Shown piece after piece: positions 7,970 through 17,927 of a stretch of DNA of 48,816 bases. Below the pieces are notes generated by a model. It ran no database searches. It had not been told where the DNA came from and saw only the letters and a program-made list of their open reading frames with translations. The number at the start of each line of letters is the position of its first letter. The first letter of the stretch is position 1. A program made the translations under genes and the position numbers. The stretch comes from JAFGGG01 sp964638895 (GTDB taxonomy: Bacteria; Spirochaetota; Spirochaetia; SZUA-6; RPPD01), in contig CAZWYY010000026.1 in assembly GCA_964638895.1 (NCBI GenBank), positions 1 through 48,816 on the forward strand, read 5' to 3'.

Positions 7970-10357
7970 CTAATGAAGTATGGGCGGGGCTGTATGATCT
8001 AATATTCTATGCGCCAGAAGCTTTACCGCATCCGCTATTATAAACCACACCAAGGCATAACCCCAGACGAAGAGGGCCCAGGTCAGCCCGATCGGGGTCA
8101 TAAACAGTCCGAATATCGAGATAAGTGTGGCAATAAGCTGGGTAAGCAGTACGGCGCCGAGCAGGATAAACGAAGGCCGGTACGACCAGAACGGCCCCCT
8201 GGTCCTGGTAACAAAAATGGTCAGGTGCCCGGCAACCGAGAGCTTTAAATAGATAAGGGTCTGAATAACATCACGCGACAGGTGAAACACGCTTTCACCC
8301 AGGTAGAACATTCCGAATGAGGCAAACACACCGGTGATGCCCAGGATGGTTGCCATGGTCAGGACCTGCGGCATTTCCCACTTTTCCGGTTTTAATGAAT
8401 ACTTCACCCTGTCATAGGCTATGGAGAGAATGGCCCCGTCGTTAAGCAGGGCCAGCAGCACAATCATCACCGCCGTGACCGGGTAGAAGTTGAAGATAAT
8501 AATAGAAAGGGCCATGAAGATAAGCACCCTGATGGTTTCGGTAATCCGATAGGTGGCATAGCTGAGCATGCGCTGAAATATTTTCCGGCTTTCCTTGATG
8601 GCGTTTATAATCACCTTTAAACCGGGGTTTAGAAACACAATATCGGCCGCCGCTCGCGCCGCGTCCGTGGCGCCCGATACGGCAATACCGACATCGGCTT
8701 TTTTCAGCGCCGGGGCGTCATTTACCCCGTCACCGGTCATGCCCACAATATGGCCCTTGCGCTGCAAGACCTCCACGATATGGTACTTGTGTTCGGGAAA
8801 GACCTGGGCAAACCCGTCGGCCTTTTCAATCTCATCCACCAGTTGGGAATGCCGGTGATGCGCGGTTTCTTCCAGGGCTTCAGCCTTCAGGATGTGTGTC
8901 CCCATGTGCAGCTGCCTGGCAATCTCCCTGGCGATGGGAACCTGGTCGCCGGTTACCATTTTAAGGGCCACTCCCATGTTTTTAGCCGCGGCCACGGTTT
9001 CCAGCGAATCATCCCGCGGAGGGTCATACAGCGGAATAATACCCTGAAACACCCATGGTCCTTTTTCATCGGCGTACGCCACCCCCAGCGAGCGGTAGCC
9101 CTTTTTCGCAAACTGCTCAATCTTCTCGCTCAGCATCTGTTCCACGCCTGCGGCATTCTCGCACAGCGCGGTAATCACCTGGGGGGCGCCCTTGGACACA
9201 CGGAAACTCTTTCCGTCCGGTGATTCCACCATGGCCTCCGTACGCTTTTTTACGGAATCAAAGGGCATAAAATGTTTTATCGCATACCCGTCCGTCTTTA
9301 CGCGGCTGCCGGCAATTACGGCGCTGTCAATTGCGTCGGCGTCCTCTTCCCTGGAGGCCAGGGCCGCAAACATCATCATGTCATCCGCTTCAACGCCCGC
9401 AAGCGGAAAGGGCTCGCCTGTTTTCAACTGGTTCTTGGTGAGTGTTCCGGTCTTGTCCGAACAGAGGATGTCCATGCCCGCCACCTCCTCAATACTGGGC
9501 AGTCGGCTTACCACGGCCCGTTCCCTGCCCAGGATCCGCGCGCCGATGGCCATGGTAACCGAAAGCACCGTGGGCATGGCCACCGGGATCGCCGCAATGG
9601 TCAGGATAAGCGCGAACTGCAGCGCGGTCAGAATCTCATCTCCCCGGAACAGGGTTATGGCCAGGATCAGAATCACCAGAAATAGGGCAATTATAATGAG
9701 GTAATCGCCTATCTTTAAGATCGCCCTCTGGAAATGACTCTTGTTTTTGCTTTTGGCCACAAGCTCGGCCGTGCGCCCGAAATAGGTATGCATGCCCGTG
9801 GCCGTGACAAGGGCGTTGCTTTCTCCCTGTTTCAGGATGGACCCCGAATATACCGTGTCGCCCGTCTTTTTTTCCGCGGGAAGCGATTCCCCCGTAAGCG
9901 CGGACTGGTCTATCTGCACCGGGTCTCCCTCTTCAAGCTTCGCGTCCGCGGGAATAATGTCGCCTATGCGGATACGGATGTAATCACCCGGAACAAGCTC
10001 CCGCGCGTTAATGGCCTGCCACGTATTGTCCCGCAGCACCCTGGCCTTAACGGCCAGGTTTGCCCTGAGGGCCCGAATGGTGTTGTTGGCCTGGAACTCT
10101 TCCCAGAATCCCACCATGGCGTTCACCACCAGCAGGGCCAGGATGATGCCGAAATCTTCCCAGTGGTTTACCACGGCAGAGAGCACGGCCGCGATCTCTA
10201 TCATCCAGGGGATGGGCCCCCAGAAAAAAGACAGCAGGCGCAGAATAGGATTTACTTTTTTTTCAGGGATTTCATTATACCCGAACTCCTTTCTTTTTTC
10301 CTCAACCTCGTGTGAGGTGAGGCCGGGTTTTTGTTTTGTTATTGTAGCCGTTGCCAT
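7970..10357 (-). CDS. Plasma-membrane proton-pump-type P-type ATPase (P3A)
   Basis: ATP-driven cation pump, closest in pattern to the H+-exporting P3A ATPases of fungi, plants, archaea and some bacteria. The 795-aa protein has the actuator loop TGES, the phosphorylated Asp301 in DKTGTLT, the hinge MTGDGVNDAPALK, helix 4 reading AIPVAMPTV, and about ten membrane helices. The start was set at ATG 10357 because AAGGAG lies 8 bases before it, while the upstream ATG at 10363 is too close to that site. Its promoter (10394-10447) shares the architecture of the htrA and lipoprotein promoters, so it appears to belong to the same stress regulon. H+ rather than another cation is inferred from the family. 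Confidence 0.9.
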   Translation of the reverse strand: MATATITKQKPGLTSHEVEEKRKEFGYNEIPEKKVNPILRLLSFFWGPIPWMIEIAAVLSAVVNHWEDFGIILALLVVNAMVGFWEEFQANNTIRALRANLAVKARVLRDNTWQAINARELVPGDYIRIRIGDIIPADAKLEEGDPVQIDQSALTGESLPAEKKTGDTVYSGSILKQGESNALVTATGMHTYFGRTAELVAKSKNKSHFQRAILKIGDYLIIIALFLVILILAITLFRGDEILTALQFALILTIAAIPVAMPTVLSVTMAIGARILGRERAVVSRLPSIEEVAGMDILCSDKTGTLTKNQLKTGEPFPLAGVEADDMMMFAALASREEDADAIDSAVIAGSRVKTDGYAIKHFMPFDSVKKRTEAMVESPDGKSFRVSKGAPQVITALCENAAGVEQMLSEKIEQFAKKGYRSLGVAYADEKGPWVFQGIIPLYDPPRDDSLETVAAAKNMGVALKMVTGDQVPIAREIARQLHMGTHILKAEALEETAHHRHSQLVDEIEKADGFAQVFPEHKYHIVEVLQRKGHIVGMTGDGVNDAPALKKADVGIAVSGATDAARAAADIVFLNPGLKVIINAIKESRKIFQRMLSYATYRITETIRVLIFMALSIIIFNFYPVTAVMIVLLALLNDGAILSIAYDRVKYSLKPEKWEMPQVLTMATILGITGVFASFGMFYLGESVFHLSRDVIQTLIYLKLSVAGHLTIFVTRTRGPFWSYRPSFILLGAVLLTQLIATLISIFGLFMTPIGLTWALFVWGYALVWFIIADAVKLLAHRILDHTAPPILH

Positions 10358-10393
10358 ATACATTTCTCCTTCATTGTTTTTTTACCTGATTAA

Positions 10394-10447
10394 AACATAC
10401 GCAGGTTTTCTTGCATGATGCTTACCGTCGCATTACAAAATTGTAAT
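10394..10447 (-). promoter_or_regulatory. Regulated promoter of the P-type ATPase (54-bp element, copy 3)
   Basis: On the minus strand: inverted repeat ATTACAATTTTGTAAT (10447-10432), then at the same offsets as in the htrA and lipoprotein promoters GTAAG, TGCAAG, a 10-bp spacer, and the -10 box TATGTT (10399-10394). It is the most diverged of the three copies but keeps all spacings. No consensus -35 box, which fits activator dependence. Confidence 0.6.
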
Positions 10448-10456
10448 ATTTGGAAT

Positions 10457-10483
10457 GTGGCCCGGCGTCGCGGGCCGGGCCAC
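10457..10483. repeat. GC-rich inverted repeat next to htrA terminator
   Basis: GTGGCCCGG (10457-10465) and CCGGGCCAC (10475-10483) with a 9-base loop. It lies on the other side of the same A/T run as the htrA terminator. It lacks a T run downstream on either strand, so it is not a standard terminator. It may protect the mRNA 3' end or block read-through into the ATPase promoter. Confidence 0.5.
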
Positions 10484-10519
10484 AAAAAAAAACGCCGGCA
10501 CCCCCAAAGGGGCGCCGGC
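10484..10519 (-). terminator. Rho-independent terminator of the htrA operon
   Basis: On the minus strand GCCGGC plus CCCC pairs with GGGG plus GCCGGC around a short loop (10519-10494), followed by a T run of nine (10492-10484). It lies about 30 bp after the second htrA stop codon. Confidence 0.85.
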
Positions 10520-10549
10520 TCCGTAGAATAGGAGGAGTGTATATAAATA

Positions 10550-12004
<1,455 letters not shown>

Positions 12005-12020
12005 AATCAACCTCCTTAGG
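12005..12020 (-). promoter_or_regulatory. Ribosome-binding site between the htrA genes
   Basis: AAGGAGG lies in the 16-bp gap and fixes the start of the second protease at ATG 12004. No promoter or terminator is present in the gap, so the pair is one transcript. Confidence 0.7.
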
Positions 12021-13523
12021 TTATTTCACCAGACCCAGCAGCAGATCCTTGCTGTTGCGGCTGAGCCCGAACATTATCTGAGACTGTCCTGACGCGTTCA
12101 GGGCCTTATAAAAATCCATCAGGCCCACAAGCTGCTTATTGTTAATGGAGCGGAGGATATCTCCCGCCTGCATACCGGCTATGTCGGCCGCGCTGTGCGG
12201 CTCAACCCGGCTGATGATCAGGCTGCCCACGGAAGCCGGAATATGAAGCCGGTTGCGGATATCATCGGTAATCTTTACCACGAACAGCCCGGGCCATAAC
12301 CGTGAGGCCTGGGCGCTCTCCGAATCCTGCGCCGGACGTTCCTGTATCTGCAGGGTAAGGTCCATGGTTTTTCCGTAACGGATCAGCTCCACGTTCGTCT
12401 GATCCCCGGGTTTCAGGCTTCCCGCGGTCAGGATAAGCTGCATCATGTCGGTGATGGCCTTGCCGTTGACTTTGGTGATAAAGTCCCCGGGCAGAACCCC
12501 CGCGTTGTCGGCGGGCGAGTTTTTATATACGCCGTAGACGAATGATCCGCTCTTGCCCGCCAGGCCGAGATCGGTCTTGGATGCGTCGGGCAGATCCCCG
12601 CTGTTCACCCCGAGCCAGCCGTATGAGACCTTGCCCTTGGTGATGAAATCCTCGATAGCGTTCTTGGCGTTATTGATGGGAATGGCAAACCCTATACCCA
12701 CGTTGCCGCCGGACGGTGAGGCTATCCAGCTGTTAATGCCGATGACCTCTCCACGAATGTTCACCAGCGCGCCGCCGGAGTTCCCCTGGTTGATGGCCGC
12801 GTCGGTCTGGAAGTAATCGGTGTACCCGGCGATATCCGAGTTGGGTAATGACTTCCGGCCGATGGCGCTGATAATGCCCTCGGTTACCGTGGAATCGAAT
12901 CCCAGGGGATTGCCCACGGCCAGCACCCAGTCACCCACCTGAACCGTGGACGAATCGCCCAGGGCGGCGATGGGAACACGGTCCGCGGTCTCAAATCTGA
13001 TCAGGGCCAGATCTCTCTTATCGTCGCTTCCCACCAGCGCGGCCTGATACTGTTTGCCGCTGGCGAACTTGACTGTTATCTCCTGGGCCCCGCTCGTTAC
13101 GTGATTATTGGTCAACACGTACACATTGTTGTCCACCTGGCGCACGATGATGCCCGATCCCAGTCCTTCCCGGCGGAATTCCCGCTGCCGGGGAGCGCTG
13201 TCGCCCTGGCCCGGACCAAAGAAGAAATCAAATGGTGAGAGCTGGGGCGCGGTCTGCTTGACCACATCCACTACCGATACCTCGACAACCGAAGGCAGCA
13301 CCTTGTTGGAGATGTCCTGCAGCGCGGTTTGAATATCGGACATGGAATTGAACCCCTGGACGGCATTGCTCGAAAGGTCCAGATTGAACGAGCTTCCGGT
13401 AACAAGCCCGTAGGAGTTACCGGGCAAAATAGCGGGCGACGTCAAAAGTCCGAGCGCAAAAAACACGATTGCCGCCGCCGCCAACTGAATAATCCTGTTA
13501 TGAAATGCCTGTTTTATTGTCAT
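12021..13523 (-). CDS. HtrA/DegP-type serine protease, first gene of pair
   Basis: Paralogue of the next gene: 500 aa, N-terminal hydrophobic segment (about 11-33), catalytic His141 (LTNNHV), Asp171 (DLAL) and Ser249 (GNSGGAL), then two PDZ domains. It should degrade or refold damaged envelope proteins. The start at ATG 13523 has AGGAGG 6 bases before it; a longer in-frame start at 13592 would cover the promoter and was rejected. The promoter at 13556-13609 carries a tandem regulatory element identical in layout to that of the downstream-encoded lipoprotein, and the kinase/regulator pair that may recognise it is about 1-2.5 kb away. Confidence 0.94.
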   Translation of the reverse strand: MTIKQAFHNRIIQLAAAAIVFFALGLLTSPAILPGNSYGLVTGSSFNLDLSSNAVQGFNSMSDIQTALQDISNKVLPSVVEVSVVDVVKQTAPQLSPFDFFFGPGQGDSAPRQREFRREGLGSGIIVRQVDNNVYVLTNNHVTSGAQEITVKFASGKQYQAALVGSDDKRDLALIRFETADRVPIAALGDSSTVQVGDWVLAVGNPLGFDSTVTEGIISAIGRKSLPNSDIAGYTDYFQTDAAINQGNSGGALVNIRGEVIGINSWIASPSGGNVGIGFAIPINNAKNAIEDFITKGKVSYGWLGVNSGDLPDASKTDLGLAGKSGSFVYGVYKNSPADNAGVLPGDFITKVNGKAITDMMQLILTAGSLKPGDQTNVELIRYGKTMDLTLQIQERPAQDSESAQASRLWPGLFVVKITDDIRNRLHIPASVGSLIISRVEPHSAADIAGMQAGDILRSINNKQLVGLMDFYKALNASGQSQIMFGLSRNSKDLLLGLVK

Positions 13524-13555
13524 AATAACCTCCTGTTTTTCAAGATCACAATACA

Positions 13556-13609
13556 AATATAGCAAGACAAATTTACACAAGTATGACGGCAATATTACAG
13601 TTTTGAAAT
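13556..13609 (-). promoter_or_regulatory. Regulated promoter of the htrA operon (54-bp element, copy 1)
   Basis: Minus strand from 13609: ATTTCAAAACTGTAAT, 6 bp, GTCAT, 5 bp, TGTAAA, 10 bp, and the -10 box TATATT (13561-13556). The GTCAT/TGTAAA pair occupies the -35 region and there is no consensus -35 box. The same parts at the same spacing precede the lipoprotein gene. This layout fits class II activation by an OmpR-family regulator. Confidence 0.75.
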
Positions 13610-13615
13610 CTTAAC

Positions 13616-13635
13616 ACCATGGTCCAAACCATGGT
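13616..13635. repeat. Tandem palindrome ACCATGGT x2
   Basis: ACCATGGT at 13616-13623 and again at 13628-13635, four bases apart, upstream of the htrA promoter element and next to the lipoprotein terminator. Function unknown; possibly an extra protein site. Confidence 0.4.
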
Positions 13636-13640
13636 CACAT

Positions 13641-13674
13641 AAAAAAACCCCCAAAAGATCGTTTTGGGGGTTTT
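13641..13674 (-). terminator. Rho-independent terminator of the lipoprotein gene
   Basis: Minus strand: AAAACCCCCAAAA, loop CGATC, then TTTTGGGGG followed by a run of seven T (to 13641). It lies about 22 bp after the lipoprotein stop and separates it from the htrA promoter. The plus strand also forms the stem but has only four T. Confidence 0.85.
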
Positions 13675-13696
13675 GACGGATGCTATAGATCCGTGG

Positions 13697-14044
13697 TTAC
13701 TCGGTTGGGACGTATGGTTCAAACCCTACAATCGTATCGCCGTCCCAGGTGATTACGTAATCATCCTTCTGCTCATCGTGTGTGACGTTCACGATATACA
13801 CCGTCTGCTGATCATGCTGCTCCACCTTTTCGACGATGGCGCTTTTCAGCTCGTTGATCCCCGGCGGGATATTCTCCGCCGGAAAACCGTACTTCTCAGA
13901 CGCGGTTACAAAAGACCTGTCTCTGATACTCGTATCCAGGAAATCCCGCATTGAATTGGATACGGGCAGCTGAGTCGCGCCGCTGCAGGCCATGATGATG
14001 CTTACTATCACGATCCCAACCCCTAATACCAATAACTTTTTCAT
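13697..14044 (-). CDS. Small lipoprotein, putative envelope-stress factor
   Basis: A 115-aa protein with a clear signal peptide and lipobox ending IIMAC (Cys20), so probably lipidated and exported. The mature part is polar with an FDT/RDR-rich helix and a C-terminal beta stretch (DDYVITWDGDTIVGF). I do not recognise the family. AAGGAGG lies five bases before ATG 14044; a longer in-frame ORF reaching 14290 overlaps the kinase gene and was rejected. It has its own regulated promoter (14074-14127), laid out exactly like that of htrA, and its own terminator. An accessory or sensor role in the neighbouring two-component system is inference. Confidence 0.85.
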   Translation of the reverse strand: MKKLLVLGVGIVIVSIIMACSGATQLPVSNSMRDFLDTSIRDRSFVTASEKYGFPAENIPPGINELKSAIVEKVEQHDQQTVYIVNVTHDEQKDDYVITWDGDTIVGFEPYVPTE

Positions 14045-14073
14045 AGCAACCTCCTTGCTATTGTGATACCTAG

Positions 14074-14127
14074 AATGTACGGAGTAAATTTTACAGAACC
14101 ATGACCGGAGAATTACAGTTTTGAAAT
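14074..14127 (-). promoter_or_regulatory. Regulated promoter of the lipoprotein gene (54-bp element, copy 2)
   Basis: Minus strand from 14127: ATTTCAAAACTGTAAT (identical to copy 1 over 16 bp), 6 bp, GTCAT, 5 bp, TGTAAA, 10 bp, and the -10 box TACATT (14079-14074). The element overlaps the stop codon of the histidine kinase gene, so the lipoprotein can be expressed separately from the kinase operon. Confidence 0.75.
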
Positions 14128-15507
14128 GTTGTCCCGAGGCAGGCTTACCGTAAAAATGGTATATTCCCCCGGTGTGCTTTTTACGGAAATCCTGCCGCCG
14201 TGCGCCTCCACCACGGCCTTGGCCAGGCTGAGGCCCAGGCCCGAGCCCCTCAGTGCCTGTACGTCCCGGCTGCGGTAAAAGCGGTCCCATATATGCTTAA
14301 GCTCGTCCCGGGCGATGCCCTTGCCCGTATTTTTCACCTCAATACATACCTTCTGCCTGTTTACGCGCGTGTTCACCTGTATCGCGCCTCCGGCAGGGGT
14401 GTATTTAAAGGCGTTTTCCAGCAGGTTGGACATAATCTGGCGCATGCGGTTTACATCGGCCCGGATAAAAAGATCGGGGGTAAGGGATTTCTCCAGCGCG
14501 ATGTTTTTTTCTTCGGCCGGATATTGGTAAAAATCAATCATATCAGTGATCAGGGCGTGGACATCGATTTTTTCCTTATTGAGTTTGATAATACACGACT
14601 CCGCCTCCGAGATATCCAGCAGGGTGTTAAGCAGCACCAGGATATGCTCGGTTTCCGTGATCCCGTTGGACAAGGCTTTTTTCATGATTTTTTTGTCATA
14701 GGGCGGATGCAGGGCCATGTCGGCGAGCGCCCGCAGGCGGGTAAGCGGCGTGCGTATCTCATGGGCCACGTTGTCCAGGGTCTGGCGCAGGCTTTTCATC
14801 AGGGTGTCTATACGCGAAAGCATCTGGTTGAAAAGCACGATCAGCTCGTCCAACTCATCCCTGTTCTTTCGCGCCGGGATCTTGGTGTCCATGCGGCCGG
14901 TTTTGATGATGGCGCGGATCGCGGTTACCAGGCGGTTTACGGGCGCCAGGAAGCGCGAGGAAAAAAACAGGCTGCCGAAAAACCCGATTACAACCAGGGG
15001 AATGATGATCATGAAAAAGGCCTGCCGGAACCAAGCCATAGTGTGCTGCCGCGGCAGATTGGAGATCCCGATCTGCAGGATATTCTGGTCAGGGAGAACC
15101 ACCGACGATATCTCCAGTTCCTGGGAAGATTGGTATGAAGCCAGTTTGATGATCTCACCCTCATGGATGGCGCGGTAGTTTTCCAGTTCATAAAAATCAA
15201 ATCCCTTCCAGTTGTCGGGAACGTAGAGAAAAAGCGTGTTGTTGTACTTACCCGCGATACGCACCATGTATAATTTTTCTTCTTTGACGAAACGCTGGGC
15301 TGAAATCTCTTTGGCAAGCAGGTCAAGGTTTCCGTTTTGATAGATGGCCCAGAACTCAAGCAGCTTTTCTTCCAGGAAGGAGTACTCTTCATTGCTGAGG
15401 GAGGAAGAAACGATGATATACGACGCGACATAAAGAATTACGGAGCAGCATAAAAATATAACCGTCAACAGCAGGGTGATCCGGAATTTAAACGACCTTA
15501 AGTACAT
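14113..15507 (-). CDS. Two-component sensor histidine kinase
   Basis: A 464-aa membrane kinase: helix 1 at about 8-33, a roughly 130-residue extracytoplasmic domain, helix 2 at about 162-183, a HAMP linker, an H-box with His249 in NVAHEIRTPLTR, and an ATPase domain with an N-box (NLLENAFKYT) and G-boxes (GSGLGLSLAKAVVEAHGG). It should autophosphorylate and pass phosphate to the OmpR-type regulator just upstream. ATG 15507 has AAGGGG 8 bases before it; the in-frame GTG at 15516 is too close to that site. The two genes overlap by 20 bp, so they are translationally coupled. The general layout recalls CpxA/MprB-type envelope sensors. Confidence 0.93.
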   Translation of the reverse strand: MYLRSFKFRITLLLTVIFLCCSVILYVASYIIVSSSLSNEEYSFLEEKLLEFWAIYQNGNLDLLAKEISAQRFVKEEKLYMVRIAGKYNNTLFLYVPDNWKGFDFYELENYRAIHEGEIIKLASYQSSQELEISSVVLPDQNILQIGISNLPRQHTMAWFRQAFFMIIIPLVVIGFFGSLFFSSRFLAPVNRLVTAIRAIIKTGRMDTKIPARKNRDELDELIVLFNQMLSRIDTLMKSLRQTLDNVAHEIRTPLTRLRALADMALHPPYDKKIMKKALSNGITETEHILVLLNTLLDISEAESCIIKLNKEKIDVHALITDMIDFYQYPAEEKNIALEKSLTPDLFIRADVNRMRQIMSNLLENAFKYTPAGGAIQVNTRVNRQKVCIEVKNTGKGIARDELKHIWDRFYRSRDVQALRGSGLGLSLAKAVVEAHGGRISVKSTPGEYTIFTVSLPRDNISKL

Positions 15508-16162
15508 ATCCCACACCCCTTACCGTATGCAGCAACTTGTTGCCGAAGCCCTTGTCTATCTTGTTGCGCAGGCGGTGGACAAGCACGTCCACCACATTGG
15601 TTTCAGGATCAAAATGGTAGTCCCATACATGCTCCATGATCATGGTCTTGGAAACCACATTACCGTGGTTGCGCATCAGGTATTCCAGCAGTGAATACTC
15701 ACGCGGCTGCAGGTCTATGACCTTCCCTCCCCTCTCAACCATGCGCGTAAAAAGATCCATGTTGAGATCGCCGGCCGTAAGCACCGTGGCCTGCTGGCCC
15801 TGTGAGGCACGGCGTAGCAGCGCCTGGATTCTGGCCAGAAGCTCGGAGAACGCGAAGGGTTTTGTCAGGTAATCATCCGTTCCGGCCTTAAACCCCCGCA
15901 GTTTATCGTCAAGCCCGCTTTTTGCGCTTAAAATCAGGCATGGGGTAAAGTTTTTTTTGGCCCGTAACTGCTCAATCAGACTGAAACCGTCCAACTGGGG
16001 GAGCATTATATCAATAATGAACGCGTCATACTGGGCGTTTCCGGCCTGGGCCAATCCCTGGCGGCCGTCCGCCATGTGATCGACCGCGTACCCGGCTTGT
16101 TTTAACCCGTTTATGATGAAGGAAGCTATTTTCAGGTCATCTTCAACCAAAAGAATTCGCAT
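15488..16162 (-). CDS. OmpR/PhoB-family response regulator
   Basis: A 224-aa transcription factor. The receiver domain has EDD (7-9), phospho-acceptor Asp51 (FIIDIMLPQLDG) and the conserved Lys in TKPF; the winged-helix DNA-binding domain (about 128-224) ends GVGYVLKVV. It is the first gene of an operon with the overlapping histidine kinase. It is the natural candidate to bind the 54-bp elements in front of htrA, the lipoprotein and the ATPase, all within 6 kb. Its own upstream region shows no such element. Confidence 0.95.
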   Translation of the reverse strand: MRILLVEDDLKIASFIINGLKQAGYAVDHMADGRQGLAQAGNAQYDAFIIDIMLPQLDGFSLIEQLRAKKNFTPCLILSAKSGLDDKLRGFKAGTDDYLTKPFAFSELLARIQALLRRASQGQQATVLTAGDLNMDLFTRMVERGGKVIDLQPREYSLLEYLMRNHGNVVSKTMIMEHVWDYHFDPETNVVDVLVHRLRNKIDKGFGNKLLHTVRGVGYVLKVV

Positions 16163-16196
16163 AAGTTATGATCTATTGTTAAAATAACCAATAATG

Positions 16197-16225
16197 TTGA
16201 CAAATCCAAGTCTTTTTCTTTATCT
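16197..16225 (+). promoter_or_regulatory. Promoter of the GT2 gene
   Basis: TTGACA at 16197-16202, a 17-bp spacer and TTATCT at 16220-16225, 50 bp before the glycosyltransferase ATG. The response regulator is transcribed divergently from the same region. Confidence 0.6.
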
Positions 16226-16275
16226 TTAAGGCAACAACCATTGCTTTTTGCCTGCAGGGAGGAGGAAAGGCGGGT

Positions 16276-17369
16276 ATGCTGAGTACATATCTTGGCCTAG
16301 CCACATTAATGTGCCTGTATTTTCTGCTGCTCTCCCTGAAAAACAAGGAAACATTGAAGAGTCTGACCTATTCCCCTGAGCACACACAAACACCATCGGT
16401 GTCCGTGCTTGTTCCGGCGCGTGATGAGGAGGACAATATCGCGGCCTGCCTGGAATCACTGCTGGATCAGGACTATCCCAACTATGAGGTACTGGCTCTG
16501 GATGATAATTCGGATGATCACACTTGGATGATCCTCTCGGGATACGCCAAAAAATCCAAAAGGCTGAAAATCTATAAGGGAAAGGCCCTGCCGCGGGAAT
16601 GGGTGGGCAAGCAGTACGCCTGCCAGCAGTTGATCGAAAAGGCCCGCGGCGAATTTATCATGTTCACCGACGCGGACACGGTGCATTCCCGGGCAAGCAT
16701 TTCCTGGGCCGTAACTAATATGCTCCGGCATAATGCGGATTTCATGTCCGCTTACCTGCATCACCTGATCGGCTCCCTGGGCGAGGCATTGATCGTACCG
16801 GCCATCTATATCATGACTACCATCCTCATGCCCCTGTGGAAGATCCCCCAGAAAAACAGCGCGTTCTTCTCGTTTGCCATCGGTCAGCTCATGGTCTGCC
16901 GCCGCCGGGCCATACTTGCCATCGGCGGGTATGCCTCGTTCAAAGATTCCGTGGTTGAGGATATCTCCCTGGCCCGCGCCATGAAGGCGCATGGGTATAA
17001 AACCATTTTTCTCGACGGCAAAGACTATATCAACTGCAGAATGTATCGGTCCTTCCGTGGGGCGTTCAATGGCTTTGTAAAAAGCATGTTCGGAGCCCTG
17101 CACCAGAGTATCTTATTTCTGGCCGCGCTTTTTATCGTGGTGGCCGCGGTTATCGAGATCCCCGTGCTCAACCTCATCCGCCAGTTTTATGAGAAAGACG
17201 GAAATATTCTACTCTCCCTTGTCCCGGTGAGCATGTTCGGCGGCCTCTGGTTTATTGTCCTACGGGACAGAAAAATCTCACCCTCCATCGCCCTCTCCTA
17301 CCCCATCCTGTTCTTGATAGTGATGATTATGGCCGTGACCTCTACGGTGAAAACCGGATTTTTAAGGGG
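16276..17369 (+). CDS. Membrane GT2 glycosyltransferase, interrupted by assembly gap
   Basis: Family 2 glycosyltransferase with an N-terminal membrane anchor (about 3-21) and at least two C-terminal membrane helices. Visible motifs: VPARDEEDNI at the fold start, DDNSDD (about 76-81), metal-binding TDADT (131-135) and VVEDISLARAMK. This pattern matches the HpnB/CrtQ-like group that glycosylates lipids or carotenoids. The reading frame runs into 100 N at 17370, so the C-terminus is not visible. GGAGGAGG precedes the ATG. A PlsC-type acyltransferase emerges on the far side of the gap, recalling glycosyltransferase plus acyltransferase pairs of glycolipid and staphyloxanthin pathways. The final product here is unknown. 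Confidence 0.85.
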
Positions 17370-17469
17370 NNNNNNNNNNNNNNNNNNNNNNNNNNNNNNN
17401 NNNNNNNNNNNNNNNNNNNNNNNNNNNNNNNNNNNNNNNNNNNNNNNNNNNNNNNNNNNNNNNNNNNNN
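17370..17469. other. Assembly gap (100 N)
   Basis: Exactly 100 undetermined bases, the usual placeholder for a scaffold join. The true missing length is unknown. It removes the end of a glycosyltransferase and the start of an acyltransferase. Confidence 0.99.
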
Positions 17470-17911
17470 CTTTACGGCCATGGAACAGACCTTCGATATG
17501 CCTTTTGTGGGATATTATATCCGCCTGCTGGGGGCGTTTCCCGTATCCGAGCGCCTGCCCTTCTCCAGCCTGGTACGGGTCACAAGGGATATCCTTAAGA
17601 ATAATGGGTGTATTCACTTTTTCCCCGAGGGAGACCTTACCCCCAGGAGCCACAGCATGGCCCCGTTCAAAGCCGGGGTGTTCTACCTGGCCTGGCTTCA
17701 CGACAAACCCATTATCCCCGTGGTCATCAACACAATCCCTAAGAAATTTCTGGGGATCACGCTCCCGCCGCTGTTTATCCGGGTTGAGGCCGTGGTATGC
17801 AAGCCGATTTATCCGCGTCGCTTCGGCCGTGCCGGCGGCGGAAAAGCCGAGATCATCAGCCGTCTGGCCGGCCGCGCGCGTGAGGTGATGTCCGCCGTGT
17901 TACAATCCTGA
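17470..17911 (+). CDS. PlsC-type 1-acylglycerol-phosphate-like acyltransferase, N-terminus lost in gap
   Basis: The C-terminal 146 residues of an acyltransferase of the LPLAT/PlsC superfamily. The acceptor-binding motif FFPEGDLTPRS and the hydrophobic segment PIIPVVIN are clear; the catalytic HX4D motif would lie in the N gap. It should transfer an acyl chain to a lipid or glycolipid acceptor at the membrane. Whether it was a separate gene or fused to the glycosyltransferase cannot be told. Confidence 0.8.
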
Positions 17912-17927
17912 AATATATGGACAGCGG

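Noticed and set aside
10457..10483. GC-rich inverted repeat as a plus-strand terminator
   Set aside because: It is followed by A residues, not T, on the plus strand, and no plus-strand gene ends there.
14045..14290. Longer 197-aa form of the small lipoprotein
   Set aside because: The extension overlaps the kinase gene, is Gly/Arg-rich shadow sequence, and would bury the signal peptide and ribosome-binding site at 14044.
16163..16275. Autoregulation of the response regulator by the 54-bp element
   Set aside because: No TGTAA repeats or matching spacing are seen upstream of the regulator gene.
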